From the NCBI GenBank assembly GCA_035573435.1, contig DATMZR010000031.1, positions 278,066 through 342,065 of the forward strand: DNA of 64,000 nucleotides, read 5' to 3'. Both the position numbers and the translations under genes were made by a program. The stretch's first letter is position 1. Each line of letters starts with the position of its first letter. The notes under the pieces are model-generated. The model did not search any database. It was not told the origin of the DNA and was given only the letters and a program-made list of their open reading frames with translations. This DNA comes from Solirubrobacterales bacterium (GTDB lineage: Bacteria > Actinomycetota > Thermoleophilia > Solirubrobacterales > 70-9). Positions 57,009 through 64,000 of this stretch are shown here, piece by piece.

Positions 57009-57820
57009 CGGCGCTCGGCCAGGGTGGAGACCACCGCCTCGTAGAAGCCGTCGCCGTTGCTGCCCTCGGTGACGGTGACGTTGGGGCGGCCTCCTATCCC
57101 CTCGCGCAAGCCGGGGTCGCGCGCCGGCCCATTCGCCACCACGAAGAAGCGCCCCACGGCGTCGGCGACGTCCAGGTCCTCGAGCGAGTCGCCGATTCCG
57201 ATGCAGTCACCCGGCGCATAGCCGCGGGCGCGTGCGTGGAACGCAACCGCCTTCGCCTTGCTGGCCCCGCCGGGAACGAGGTGGTACGCGTGAGCCGGTC
57301 CGTCAAGGCCCGGCATCGGCGTCGTGATCGCCCCGTTGTCGAGGAAGCGAAGGTCCTCGTGCCCGTGCTGCGCGAGCAGCGCGTTCGCCTCGGCGACGTC
57401 GACGCTGCCGCGGAACAGGTGCGACAGCACGCGATCGACGTGCCAGGGGCCGTGCCACTCGAGCCTGTCGGGAAATTGGTCGAACAGCAGGTCCGGGATT
57501 CCCGCGGCGAGGAGGCGCTCCGCCGGCGTCCCGTCATCGTCCGGCACCCAGCCCCCGGTCAGGAGCGTGCGCTCCCCGTCGATCACGAGGCCGCACCCGG
57601 CCTCGTATATGTACGAGGATTGGCCGATCAGATGGGCGTCGGCCATCACCTGGGCCTCGCGGCGCCCCGACATGATCACGACCTCAACGCCGGCGCGGTG
57701 GCAAGCCTCAAGCGCACGCGCCTGCTTGAGGGAGAAGTTGCCGTCGGCGTCGCTGAACAGCGAGCCGTGGAGCCCGAGCAGGGTGCCGTCCAGGTCGGTG
57801 TAGACGCAGCGCAGAGGCAC
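57005..57820 (-). CDS. HAD-IIB family phosphatase
   Basis: The 271-residue protein begins VYTDLDGTLLGLHGSLF (motif I), then VVIMSGRREAQVMAD (motif II), with a 100-residue cap between. CIGIGDSLEDLDVADAVGRFFVVANG closes the active site. The family dephosphorylates sugar phosphates (mannosyl-3-phosphoglycerate, sucrose-6-phosphate) or similar. The GTG start has TACCGT nine bases upstream. Substrate not determined. Confidence 0.88.
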   Translation of the reverse strand: MPLRCVYTDLDGTLLGLHGSLFSDADGNFSLKQARALEACHRAGVEVVIMSGRREAQVMADAHLIGQSSYIYEAGCGLVIDGERTLLTGGWVPDDDGTPAERLLAAGIPDLLFDQFPDRLEWHGPWHVDRVLSHLFRGSVDVAEANALLAQHGHEDLRFLDNGAITTPMPGLDGPAHAYHLVPGGASKAKAVAFHARARGYAPGDCIGIGDSLEDLDVADAVGRFFVVANGPARDPGLREGIGGRPNVTVTEGSNGDGFYEAVVSTLAERR

Positions 57821-57829
57821 GGCCGGGCA

Positions 57830-57835
57830 ACGGTA
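57830..57835 (-). promoter_or_regulatory. -10 element TACCGT for the HAD-IIB gene
   Basis: Minus-strand TACCGT ends nine bases before the GTG at 57820. It lies 17 bases from the divergent folP -10. Confidence 0.45.
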
Positions 57836-57852
57836 TAGGGCGCCGGCCGCGC

Positions 57853-57858
57853 TACGTT
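57853..57858 (+). promoter_or_regulatory. -10 element TACGTT for folP
   Basis: TACGTT ends nine bases before the ATG at 57868. Confidence 0.45.
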
Positions 57859-57867
57859 AGGCGGCGG

Positions 57868-58746
57868 ATGACCCGCTGGCGCCTCGCCGATCGACTGCTC
57901 ACGTTCCCGCCCTCCCTGGCTGTCGGGATCGTCAATGTCACCTCCGATTCGTTCTTCGAGGGCGCGCGCAGCGAGACGCCCGAACGCGCCGTGGAGGACG
58001 GGATGGCGCTGGTCGAGGCGGGCTTCGATTTGCTGGACGTGGGCGCCGTGGCGGCCCGCAGCGGGCCGCCGGTCTCGGCGGACGATGAGGCGGCGCGGCT
58101 CGTCCCCGCGGTCGAGGAGCTCGCTGGCCGGGCCGGTGTGCCGGTGACCGCCGACACCTTTCAGCCCGAGGTCGCGCGCCGGGCGCTCGACGCCGGCGCC
58201 GCGGCGATAAACGACATCTCCGGTGGCGCCGATCCCGGAATGCTCGACCTGGTGGCCGAGAGCGGCTGCGGCTATGTGCTCATGCACATCGAGGGCCCAC
58301 CCCGCGCCGACCGCGAGCCGGCCGGTCATCGGGACCCGGCCGCCCATCTGCAGCGGTGGTTCCGGGAGCGGATTGAGACGGCGCTGGAGCACGGAGTTGC
58401 GGCGGAGCAGATCGCGCTCGATCCGGGGCTCGACTTCGACCTCTCGGTGGACGATGACCTCGAGATCCTGCGCCGCCTGGGCGAGCTGCGCGACCTCGGC
58501 CATCCGCTGTTCGTCGCGCTGTCGCGGAAGGACTTCCTCGGAGCGGTGCTGGCGGGATCCTGGGAGGACCGGGCTGCCGCCACCGAACGGGAGTGGGCGA
58601 CCGCGGCCGCGACGGCGCTGGCCGTCGCCGAGGGGGCCGAAATGGTGCGGCTCCACGACCGAAGCGCGCTCGACGCGCTGCACACAGCCGCGGCGATCAG
58701 CGGCCGCCGAGAGCCTCGGCAACCCTCCGGCGCTGCGAATGGCTAG
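57868..58746 (+). CDS. folP: Dihydropteroate synthase
   Basis: The 292-residue protein is a TIM barrel: VGIVNVTSDSFFEGA (pterin motif, normally GILNVTPDSFSDGG), DVGAVAARSGPPVSADDE in place of DIGGESTRPGA, NDISGGADPGM, YVLMHIEGPPR and GLDFDLSVDDDLEIL. It joins dihydropterin pyrophosphate and p-aminobenzoate in folate synthesis. The STRPG loop, which contacts sulfonamides, is altered. It overlaps the helicase gene by eight bases. Other folate genes are not in the window. Confidence 0.85.
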   Translation: MTRWRLADRLLTFPPSLAVGIVNVTSDSFFEGARSETPERAVEDGMALVEAGFDLLDVGAVAARSGPPVSADDEAARLVPAVEELAGRAGVPVTADTFQPEVARRALDAGAAAINDISGGADPGMLDLVAESGCGYVLMHIEGPPRADREPAGHRDPAAHLQRWFRERIETALEHGVAAEQIALDPGLDFDLSVDDDLEILRRLGELRDLGHPLFVALSRKDFLGAVLAGSWEDRAAATEREWATAAATALAVAEGAEMVRLHDRSALDALHTAAAISGRREPRQPSGAANG

Positions 58747-61084
58747 TCGCGTGAGCACGAGCCCCGGCGACCTCGCCGCCTCGGTGGGCTGGGAGCACGC
58801 GATCGAGCCGGGGCGCGCAGACGGTCGCCTGGTTGCCGAGAGCCTCGAGGCACCGCAAGCGGCCGAGCGTGTCGGCCTCCCCGCCACCTTGGCTCCCGAG
58901 CTGCAGGCCGCCCTGCCGGCGATCGGCATCCAGGCGCTCTACTCGCACCAGCTCGAGGCCCTGGAGGCAGCAGCCCAGGGGAATGCGGTGGTTACCAGCG
59001 GCACGGCGTCGGGCAAATCGCTGTCCTTCAACCTGCCCGTCCTCGACCAGCTGGCCCGGGACGACGGCCACCGGGCCCTCTACCTCTACCCGACCAAGGC
59101 GCTCGCCCAGGACCAGGCACGAAAGCTGTCCGCCCTGGGACTGCAGTCGCTTCGCCACGCGATCTACGACGGCGACACGCCGCGCGAGGACCGGCCGCAG
59201 ATCAAGCGTCGCGCGAACCTGATCCTCACCAATCCGGACATGCTCAACGTCGGCATCCTGCCCCACCACAAGAGCTGGGCCGACTTCCTCTCCAGGCTTG
59301 GCTGGGTGGTGGTCGACGAAGCCCACATGTACCGGGGGGTGTTCGGCTCGCATGTGGCCAACGTGCTTCGTCGGCTGCGCCGGATCGCCGCCCTCTACGG
59401 CGTCAGCCCGCGCTTCATCCTGGCCTCGGCCACGATCGCCAATCCCGTGGAGCTCGCGGAGCGGCTGGTCGGCGAGCCCTTCCGTCTGGTCGATTCGGAT
59501 GGGGCTCCGCGAGCCGGGCGCCGGGTCGGGATCTGGAATCCGCCGGTCATCGACGCTCGCTCCATGACGCGGCGCTCGGTCCTCTCCGAGGCCGCCGAGT
59601 TGCTCGCCGACCTCGTGAGCGAGGGGGTGCGGACCATCTGCTTCCTGCGCAGCCGCCGGGGAATCGAGCTGATCCAGCGCTTTACGCGCGCCAGGCTCGA
59701 GGAGCTGGGCCGCCCGCATCTCGCCGAGCGGATCGCCCCCTACCGGGCCGGCTACACGCCCCAGCAGCGACGGGAGATCGAGGCCCGGCTGGCCGCCGGA
59801 GAGTTGCTTGCGGTGGTGGCCACCGACGCGCTCGAGCTGGGCATCGACATCGGCGAGCTCGACGCGGCGATCTGCGTCACCTTCCCCGGCACCGTCGCGA
59901 GCCTGCGGCAGATGTGGGGGAGGGCGGGCAGGCGCACCCAGGGCCTAGCGCTCTACGTTGCGGGCGAGGACGCGCTGGACCAGTTCTTCTGCCGCCACCC
60001 CGACGAGTTTCTGGGGCGCCCGGTGGAGGCGGCGATCCTGGACCACCAAAACGAGCGGATCCAGCTCGCGCACATGCTTGCCGCGGCCTATGAGCTGCCG
60101 CTCTCGGATGAGGACGCGAACGTGTTCGGCGAACGGTGGAGAGAGCGAGCCGACGCCCTGGTCGCGCTCGGCGAGCTTCGCCGGGGTCGCGAGGGACGCT
60201 ACCTGCCGCGCGGACCGCGGTTCCCCGCCGGCGACATCTCGCTGCGCTCGGCATCGCCGGACTCGGTTGCGATCGTCGAGGCAAGCTCGGGCGAGCTCCT
60301 GGGAGCGGCCGAGGCGGAGCGGGCCTTCACCACTGTGCATCCCGGCGCGGTTTACCTGCATTTGGGGCGCTCCTACGAGGTGCGCGAGCTGGACATCGAG
60401 GCCAGGCGCGCGATCGTCGAGGGCTTCGAGGGCGACTGGTACACCCAGCCGAGGAAGGAGACGGAGGTGTTCATTGAGGAGATCGTCGCGAAGAGCGACG
60501 ATCCCGTGGGAGGCGCCCCGGGCATCGAGCTGTTCTTCGGCGAGGTGTCGGTTACCGAGCAGGTGCTGGCCTTCCAGCGCAAACGGCTTTCCGATCATCA
60601 GGTGATCGATATGCAGGGGCTCGAGCTTCCGGAGACGAACTTCCCGACCCAGGCGCTGTGGTACGTGCTGGGCGATGAGCTTGTCGGCCCGGGGGCGCTT
60701 CCGCCCGAGGTTCTCCTGGGCGCGCTCCATGCCGCCGAGCACTGCCAGATCGCGGTCCTGCCGCTGCTCGCGATGTGCGACCGGTGGGACATCGGGGGCC
60801 TGTCGACCAACGTTCACTTCCAGACCGGCCGGCCGACGATCTTCATCTACGACGGCTATCCCGGAGGGGTGGGAATCGCCCGCCGCGGTTTTGACCGGTT
60901 CGAGCGGTTGGTCGCGGACGCCGCGAAGCTGATCGCCGAGTGCCCCTGCGCCGACGGCTGCCCGTCATGCGTCCAGAGTCCCAAGTGCGGCAACCTGAAC
61001 GAGCCGCTGCACAAGCAGGGCGCGTTGGAGCTGATGACCTCGATGTTGCGCCCAGCTCCGGGCCGCGGGACAGATGGCTCGTAA
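58739..61084 (+). CDS. MrfA/YprA-type DEAD/DEAH helicase with DUF1998 Zn-binding end
   Basis: The protein is 781 residues from the ATG that overlaps the folP stop (a GTG at 58751 is an alternative). Walker A is SGTASGKSLSFNLP, the DEAH box is VVVDEAHMYRG, motif III is ILASATIANPVEL and motif VI is MWGRAGRRTQG. The C-terminal Cys cluster CPCADGCPSCVQSPKCGN fits the four-Cys iron or zinc site of the DUF1998 domain. MrfA helicases act in DNA cross-link repair in Bacillus. Its last 11 bases overlap the next gene. Confidence 0.92.
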   Translation: MASRVSTSPGDLAASVGWEHAIEPGRADGRLVAESLEAPQAAERVGLPATLAPELQAALPAIGIQALYSHQLEALEAAAQGNAVVTSGTASGKSLSFNLPVLDQLARDDGHRALYLYPTKALAQDQARKLSALGLQSLRHAIYDGDTPREDRPQIKRRANLILTNPDMLNVGILPHHKSWADFLSRLGWVVVDEAHMYRGVFGSHVANVLRRLRRIAALYGVSPRFILASATIANPVELAERLVGEPFRLVDSDGAPRAGRRVGIWNPPVIDARSMTRRSVLSEAAELLADLVSEGVRTICFLRSRRGIELIQRFTRARLEELGRPHLAERIAPYRAGYTPQQRREIEARLAAGELLAVVATDALELGIDIGELDAAICVTFPGTVASLRQMWGRAGRRTQGLALYVAGEDALDQFFCRHPDEFLGRPVEAAILDHQNERIQLAHMLAAAYELPLSDEDANVFGERWRERADALVALGELRRGREGRYLPRGPRFPAGDISLRSASPDSVAIVEASSGELLGAAEAERAFTTVHPGAVYLHLGRSYEVRELDIEARRAIVEGFEGDWYTQPRKETEVFIEEIVAKSDDPVGGAPGIELFFGEVSVTEQVLAFQRKRLSDHQVIDMQGLELPETNFPTQALWYVLGDELVGPGALPPEVLLGALHAAEHCQIAVLPLLAMCDRWDIGGLSTNVHFQTGRPTIFIYDGYPGGVGIARRGFDRFERLVADAAKLIAECPCADGCPSCVQSPKCGNLNEPLHKQGALELMTSMLRPAPGRGTDGS

Positions 61085-61565
61085 GCGGCAGGTCGCAGTG
61101 ATCGGCAAGGGGACTCCGGATGAGGAGCTCACGCCCGTGGCCGAGGAGGTGGGACGCCTGCTCGCCGAGGCCGGGGCCGTGGTCGTGTGTGGCGGGCTGA
61201 CTGGGGTGATGGAGGGAGTAGCGCGGGGGGCCTCCGCCGCCGGTGGCACGGTGATCGGCATCGTGCCCTCGAGCTCCCGGGAGCAAGCCAATCCCTACTG
61301 CACCCACGTGGTCGCCACCGGGATCGGACAAGCGCGGAACCTCGCTGTGGTCTCCTCCGGCGACGCGGTGATCGCCATCGGCGGCGAATGGGGAACGCTG
61401 TCCGAGATCGCCTTCGCGCGCGAGCTCGGCCGCCCAGTGGTCGCGCTCTCGAGCTGGGAGGTCAGCCCCGGGGGCGTCATGGAGGGTGGCCCGGGGATCG
61501 AGGTGGCCTCGAACGCCGCCGCGGCGGTCGAGCTGGCCCTCGCGGGCGCAACCGAAACCGATTGA
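61074..61565 (+). CDS. TIGR00725/LOG-like Rossmann protein
   Basis: The 163-residue protein runs QVAVIGKGTPDEELTPVAEEVGRLLAEAGAVVVCGGLTGVMEGVARGASAAGGTVIGIVPS, then VVSSGDAVIAIGGEWGTLSEIAFARELGRPVVAL. This is the nucleotide-binding pattern of the lysine-decarboxylase-like family, which includes cytokinin-activating LOG proteins. The PGGxGTxxE motif of true LOG is present as GGEWGTLSE. Its physiological substrate is unknown. It is translationally coupled to the helicase. Confidence 0.88.
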   Translation: MARKRQVAVIGKGTPDEELTPVAEEVGRLLAEAGAVVVCGGLTGVMEGVARGASAAGGTVIGIVPSSSREQANPYCTHVVATGIGQARNLAVVSSGDAVIAIGGEWGTLSEIAFARELGRPVVALSSWEVSPGGVMEGGPGIEVASNAAAAVELALAGATETD

Positions 61566-61591
61566 CTTCGTCGCTAGCCTTAGCCGTCGCC

Positions 61592-61664
61592 GGCGAGGTA
61601 GCTCAGTTGGTAGAGCACACGACTGAAAATCGTGGTGTCGGCAGTTCGATTCTGCCCCTCGCCA
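61592..61664 (+). tRNA. tRNA-Phe(GAA)
   Basis: The 73-base cloverleaf is complete: acceptor GGCGAGG/CCTCGCC, D-arm GCTC/GAGC, anticodon stem CACGA/TCGTG with loop CTGAAAA (anticodon GAA at 61625-61627) and T-arm GGCAG/CTGCC. The discriminator is A at 61664 and CCA is not encoded. A TAGCCT -10-like hexamer lies 12 bases upstream. Confidence 0.97.
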
Positions 61665-61706
61665 TCCCTTAGCCAAAGCGGTTTGCGGTGCCTGCGACGA
61701 GGGTGT

Positions 61707-62132
61707 TTAAGGGCTGACGGTGATTTCGGCCAGGGGCACGACACGCTCCTCCAGCTCGACCTCGAAGACACCTTCGATGGTGGCTGGGACGTTGAACTCG
61801 ACGCTGCCACCGGCTTTGACGGGCTTCGGAATGTCGTAGCCGTGGAGGTGGACCTCGTCGGTGACGTCCGACCTGACCCGGAACCGGATGTTGTCTCCCT
61901 TCTTGAAGCTGAGCTCCTGGACGCCTCCCACCGGCTTCGCGTTACGAACAACGATCGTCGGAACACTTGGCTCGGAGCTGTCACCCCGGACCTGGTTGGG
62001 TGTTCCCTGGGCGGTCGTGTTCGTGGTGGTCGAGTCGCTGTCGGACCCGCTGTCTTTGAGCACGACGAACAGGACGACAGCTACCACGAGGGCCACCACG
62101 GCGAGCCCGATGCTCACCCGCCTCGACTGCAT
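61707..62132 (-). CDS. Membrane-anchored cupredoxin-fold protein without blue-copper ligands
   Basis: The 141-residue protein has an N-terminal anchor helix (RRVSIGLAVVALVVAVVLFVVLK), a Ser/Thr linker and a beta-sandwich with VRSDVTDEVHLHGYD, the cupredoxin H-x-H turn. The usual C-terminal Cys/Met copper ligands are missing; there is no Cys at all. So it may bind another metal or act as a binding domain. It lies nine bases after the DsbA stop on the same strand. Confidence 0.8.
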   Translation of the reverse strand: MQSRRVSIGLAVVALVVAVVLFVVLKDSGSDSDSTTTNTTAQGTPNQVRGDSSEPSVPTIVVRNAKPVGGVQELSFKKGDNIRFRVRSDVTDEVHLHGYDIPKPVKAGGSVEFNVPATIEGVFEVELEERVVPLAEITVSP

Positions 62133-62141
62133 CAGGGCAAC

Positions 62142-62906
62142 CTACTCGACCGACTTGATCGCGATCTGAAGCTGGCTCAGTGGCAGGATGCCGGAACCGA
62201 CGACCTTCTTGCCTCCCGGTCCCTGGACCACGAACGTCGGGGTCGAGTTGATGCCGAGGGATTGGGTCTCGCTCTGGACCTTCGACAACGCTGCGTCCCA
62301 TTTCGGACTCTGGCGGTCCTGGTTCCACTTGTCGAGATCAGGGACTCCTGCCCCTTTGGCGACGCTGGTGAGGAAGTCATCGGTGACATAGCCGGAGTTC
62401 TCGGTGCCCTGGTTCCGGTAGAAGAGCTCCACGAAGTTCCAGTAGCGGTCCTGCTCGCCTGCGGCCAGTGCCGCCTTCGCGGCGACGGCGGAATCCGGGC
62501 CGATGATCGTGTATTGGCGGAGGTCGTACGTCGCAGTGTTCTTGCGGACCACCTGCGAAATGAGGTCGGGTGCAGTCTCGGTCGAGAATGCTTGACAGAC
62601 CGGACACTGAAGGTCGGCGTACTCGATCACGGTGACTTTCGCATTCGGATCCCCGAGGACCGTGCCGTGCTGGGGAATGCCACGAAGCTGTTGCTTGACC
62701 AGTGCGGCGTCCTCGGTGCCGCTTCCCGACGAGCCGCCGCCGGATTGGCTGATGATGACCAAGACGGCGACGGCGCAGACGGCCAGGAAGGCGGCAGCGC
62801 TTCCGTATTGGACCAGCCGCCGCCGCCGCTCCTTCGCTTGAGCTTCGGCCTCTTGGGCCAATCGCTGCTCGCGAAGGCGCTCCTTCTGTGCCTGTCGAGT
62901 CGCCAT
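62142..62906 (-). CDS. DsbA-family thioredoxin-fold protein, membrane-anchored
   Basis: The 254-residue protein has a charged N-terminus (~1-31), one transmembrane helix (~35-53) and a DsbA domain. The active site is CPVC (Cys101 and Cys104 in this start) in VIEYADLQCPVCQAFS, and the cis-Pro loop is STPTFVV. It oxidises thiols of exported proteins. The ATG at 62906 is chosen because TAGGTT lies six bases upstream and an earlier TTG is less likely. It is followed by the cupredoxin gene and preceded by VKOR. Confidence 0.92.
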   Translation of the reverse strand: MATRQAQKERLREQRLAQEAEAQAKERRRRLVQYGSAAAFLAVCAVAVLVIISQSGGGSSGSGTEDAALVKQQLRGIPQHGTVLGDPNAKVTVIEYADLQCPVCQAFSTETAPDLISQVVRKNTATYDLRQYTIIGPDSAVAAKAALAAGEQDRYWNFVELFYRNQGTENSGYVTDDFLTSVAKGAGVPDLDKWNQDRQSPKWDAALSKVQSETQSLGINSTPTFVVQGPGGKKVVGSGILPLSQLQIAIKSVE

Positions 62907-62912
62907 CAACTG

Positions 62913-62918
62913 AACCTA
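62913..62918 (-). promoter_or_regulatory. -10 element TAGGTT for the DsbA gene
   Basis: Minus-strand TAGGTT ends six bases before the ATG at 62906, in the 33-base gap after VKOR. Confidence 0.4.
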
Positions 62919-62939
62919 AAGCGCCAATCTAAAGCTGCT

Positions 62940-63392
62940 CTATCCGGCCTCATTTCGACCGACCGACGCGAGTTCCGCTCCAGCGTACGTGAAAGCTCGG
63001 GTCGCATTGACGGCCAGGAGAAGGGCCATCAGGACCGCGCTCGCCACGCACCAATGGCAGATGGCGTCGATGACAAAGAGTTCGAGGTAGGTGAGGTAGA
63101 CGCTGAAGCCGAAGCCGATGGCAGCAAGCAGAAAGCCGCCGAACCGCCCGAGGTCGCCAGGGGTCAATGCTGCGGCCAGGATCAGCACATAGCCCAGGAT
63201 CCCGAACACCGCCACGTTGATGCCCGCGAGGTGGGAGTAGTGACTCTTCGCCACCGTCGCGCAGCCATGTCCGCCGGCGAGGCACACGGGGGACCCGCCT
63301 CCGGCATCTGCGATCGCGATGTAGGTGGCCACCCCGATCCCGGCAAACGAGAGCGCTGCTGCGACGGTCCTCAGTACCCGCTCGCGAGGCAC
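62940..63392 (-). CDS. Vitamin K epoxide reductase (VKOR) family protein
   Basis: The 150-residue, four-helix membrane protein has the loop Cys pair Cys37/Cys44 (PVCLAGGHGCATV) and the quinone-site CxxC Cys112/Cys115 (AICHWCVASA). It re-oxidises DsbA and passes electrons to quinone, replacing DsbB in actinobacteria. It is next to a DsbA-type gene on the same strand. The GTG start has TACCGT six bases upstream. Confidence 0.95.
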   Translation of the reverse strand: MPRERVLRTVAAALSFAGIGVATYIAIADAGGGSPVCLAGGHGCATVAKSHYSHLAGINVAVFGILGYVLILAAALTPGDLGRFGGFLLAAIGFGFSVYLTYLELFVIDAICHWCVASAVLMALLLAVNATRAFTYAGAELASVGRNEAG

Positions 63393-63398
63393 GAACGG

Positions 63399-63404
63399 AC
63401 GGTA
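63399..63404 (-). promoter_or_regulatory. -10 element TACCGT for VKOR
   Basis: Minus-strand TACCGT ends six bases before the GTG at 63392. Confidence 0.45.
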
Positions 63405-63431
63405 ACGACTCGATGACTCCCGGAGGCGGGA

Positions 63432-64000
63432 CTACCAGCGGCCGGTGAAGACGTCGGTGCCGAAGCTGCCCGGGTCGGGCGATGCCGCGTAGCCCAGGAG
63501 GGGAAGGCCGAACAGCTGCTCCAGCGTGCGCAGCGCGGAGAAGTGGTTGTAGTCGTGCGTGCTGACGGTTCCCGGCCGGATGAAAGGCGACAGGGCCACC
63601 GCGCCGACGCGCCCGCCCCCGCGGCCCGGCACCGGGCCGCCGTTGTTCGGAGTGTTCGGGAATTGCGCCTGATTGCAGCATGCGCTCGCATCGGGGGCGG
63701 AGCCCTCGGCCTCAGCCTCATCGAAGGTGATCAGGAGCAGGCCATCGCGCTTGAACGCGGGAGACCCGGTGATGCGCGGCACCCACTCTCGCAGCCAGGC
63801 GTTCGCGCTCACCAGACCGCCCGGCTCGCCGTTCGCGCACGGCTCGTCGTGGCCGTCGTGGCAGAGGTCGGGTGTGATGAAGCTCAAGCTCGGGGTCTTT
63901 TGCGCCTTCGAGAGATCGGCCGGGAGCCGGGTGAGCGGCACGACATGCTGCTCGCAGTAGTAGTTGTCGTCGATGATCGAATGGAAGTAGACGAACGGGT
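63432..64000 (-). CDS. Phosphoesterase (phospholipase C/acid phosphatase family), C-terminal part
   Basis: The gene runs off the end of the window, so at least 188 residues are seen. The frame holds FHSIIDDNYYCEQHVVPL, SLSFITPDLCHDGHDEPC, LLLITFDEAEAEG and FIRPGTVSTHDYNHFSALRTLEQLFGLP, the C-terminal pattern of the PF04185 phosphoesterases secreted by actinobacteria. Three Cys pairs-worth of residues suggest disulfide bonds, which fits its neighbourhood with DsbA and VKOR. The CxxD-like metal residues of the N-terminal half lie outside. Confidence 0.85.
   Translation of the reverse strand, partial: PFVYFHSIIDDNYYCEQHVVPLTRLPADLSKAQKTPSLSFITPDLCHDGHDEPCANGEPGGLVSANAWLREWVPRITGSPAFKRDGLLLITFDEAEAEGSAPDASACCNQAQFPNTPNNGGPVPGRGGGRVGAVALSPFIRPGTVSTHDYNHFSALRTLEQLFGLPLLGYAASPDPGSFGTDVFTGRW

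Noticed and set aside
61666-61706. CCCTTA/TAAGGG repeat after tRNA-Phe as a terminator
   Set aside because: Arms are only six bases and about 37 bases apart; too weak to call.
61632-63416. Plus-strand 594-residue frame across the VKOR-DsbA region
   Set aside because: Runs antisense through three recognisable genes and shows no domain; Asp/Arg/Leu-rich shadow.

Overview
The window is one stretch of a high-GC bacterial chromosome. Genes are densely packed and often overlap by 1-11 bases. Many starts are GTG or TTG. The families point to an actinobacterium: a UPF0182 membrane protein, a GAP/Sap-type membrane protein, an F420-type NADP reductase, DUF6325 with SHOCT proteins, a holin-4/phosphodiesterase fusion and RpiB instead of RpiA. 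The overall style suggests the Thermoleophilia/Solirubrobacterales side of the phylum, but that is inference. I see no insertion sequence, prophage, CRISPR array or integron.

Layout. 1-5.6 kb: end of an MMPL transporter, a cation antiporter and a large UPF0182 protein. 5.6-7.2 kb: a PEP-mutase-like lyase, a glutaredoxin/GST-like protein and a VOC protein. 7.3-16.1 kb: one run of six tightly joined genes (glucose-6-phosphate dehydrogenase, GH15 glucosidase, GMC oxidoreductase, NDH-2, cytochrome bd subunits I and II). It links alpha-glucoside hydrolysis and sugar oxidation to a quinol oxidase. 16.1-24.8 kb: mixed metabolism (cyclase, PfkB kinase, aldose epimerase, F420-type reductase, VOC, SnoaL, ZIP, SDR, AI-2E). 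24.8-33.7 kb: many small membrane or SHOCT proteins, a CYTH protein, the holin-4/phosphodiesterase fusion, a K+ channel and a broken LuxR regulator. 33.7-40.6 kb: MFS exporter, RDD protein, universal stress protein, HD hydrolase, and a MarR/MMPL divergon with a perfect inverted repeat. 40.6-44 kb: acyl-CoA ligase, hydrolase-cyclase fusion and CYTH protein in an overlapping run. 44-50.5 kb: a WecB-like mini-protein with a nucleotide-sugar dehydrogenase, ArsR with a divergent 56-residue ORF, pyrimidine reductase with RpiB, sulfotransferase and HAD. 50.5-57.8 kb: sucCD, a secreted RCC1 propeller, an aminotransferase, a 65-residue ORF behind a Shine-Dalgarno-sequestering leader, a DtxR/MntR regulator, SDR and HAD-IIB. 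57.8-64 kb: folP, an MrfA-type helicase, a LOG-like protein, tRNA-Phe(GAA), and a DsbA-VKOR oxidative-folding cluster beside a truncated phosphoesterase.

Two regulatory patterns stand out. At 20 starts a TANNNT hexamer sits only 5-11 bases upstream, which implies leaderless or near-leaderless transcripts and helps choose start codons. Many of the other genes carry a clear AAGGAGG-type Shine-Dalgarno. The most novel-looking local element is the structured leader at 55153-55212. All functional calls are from reading motifs by eye; no database search was run.
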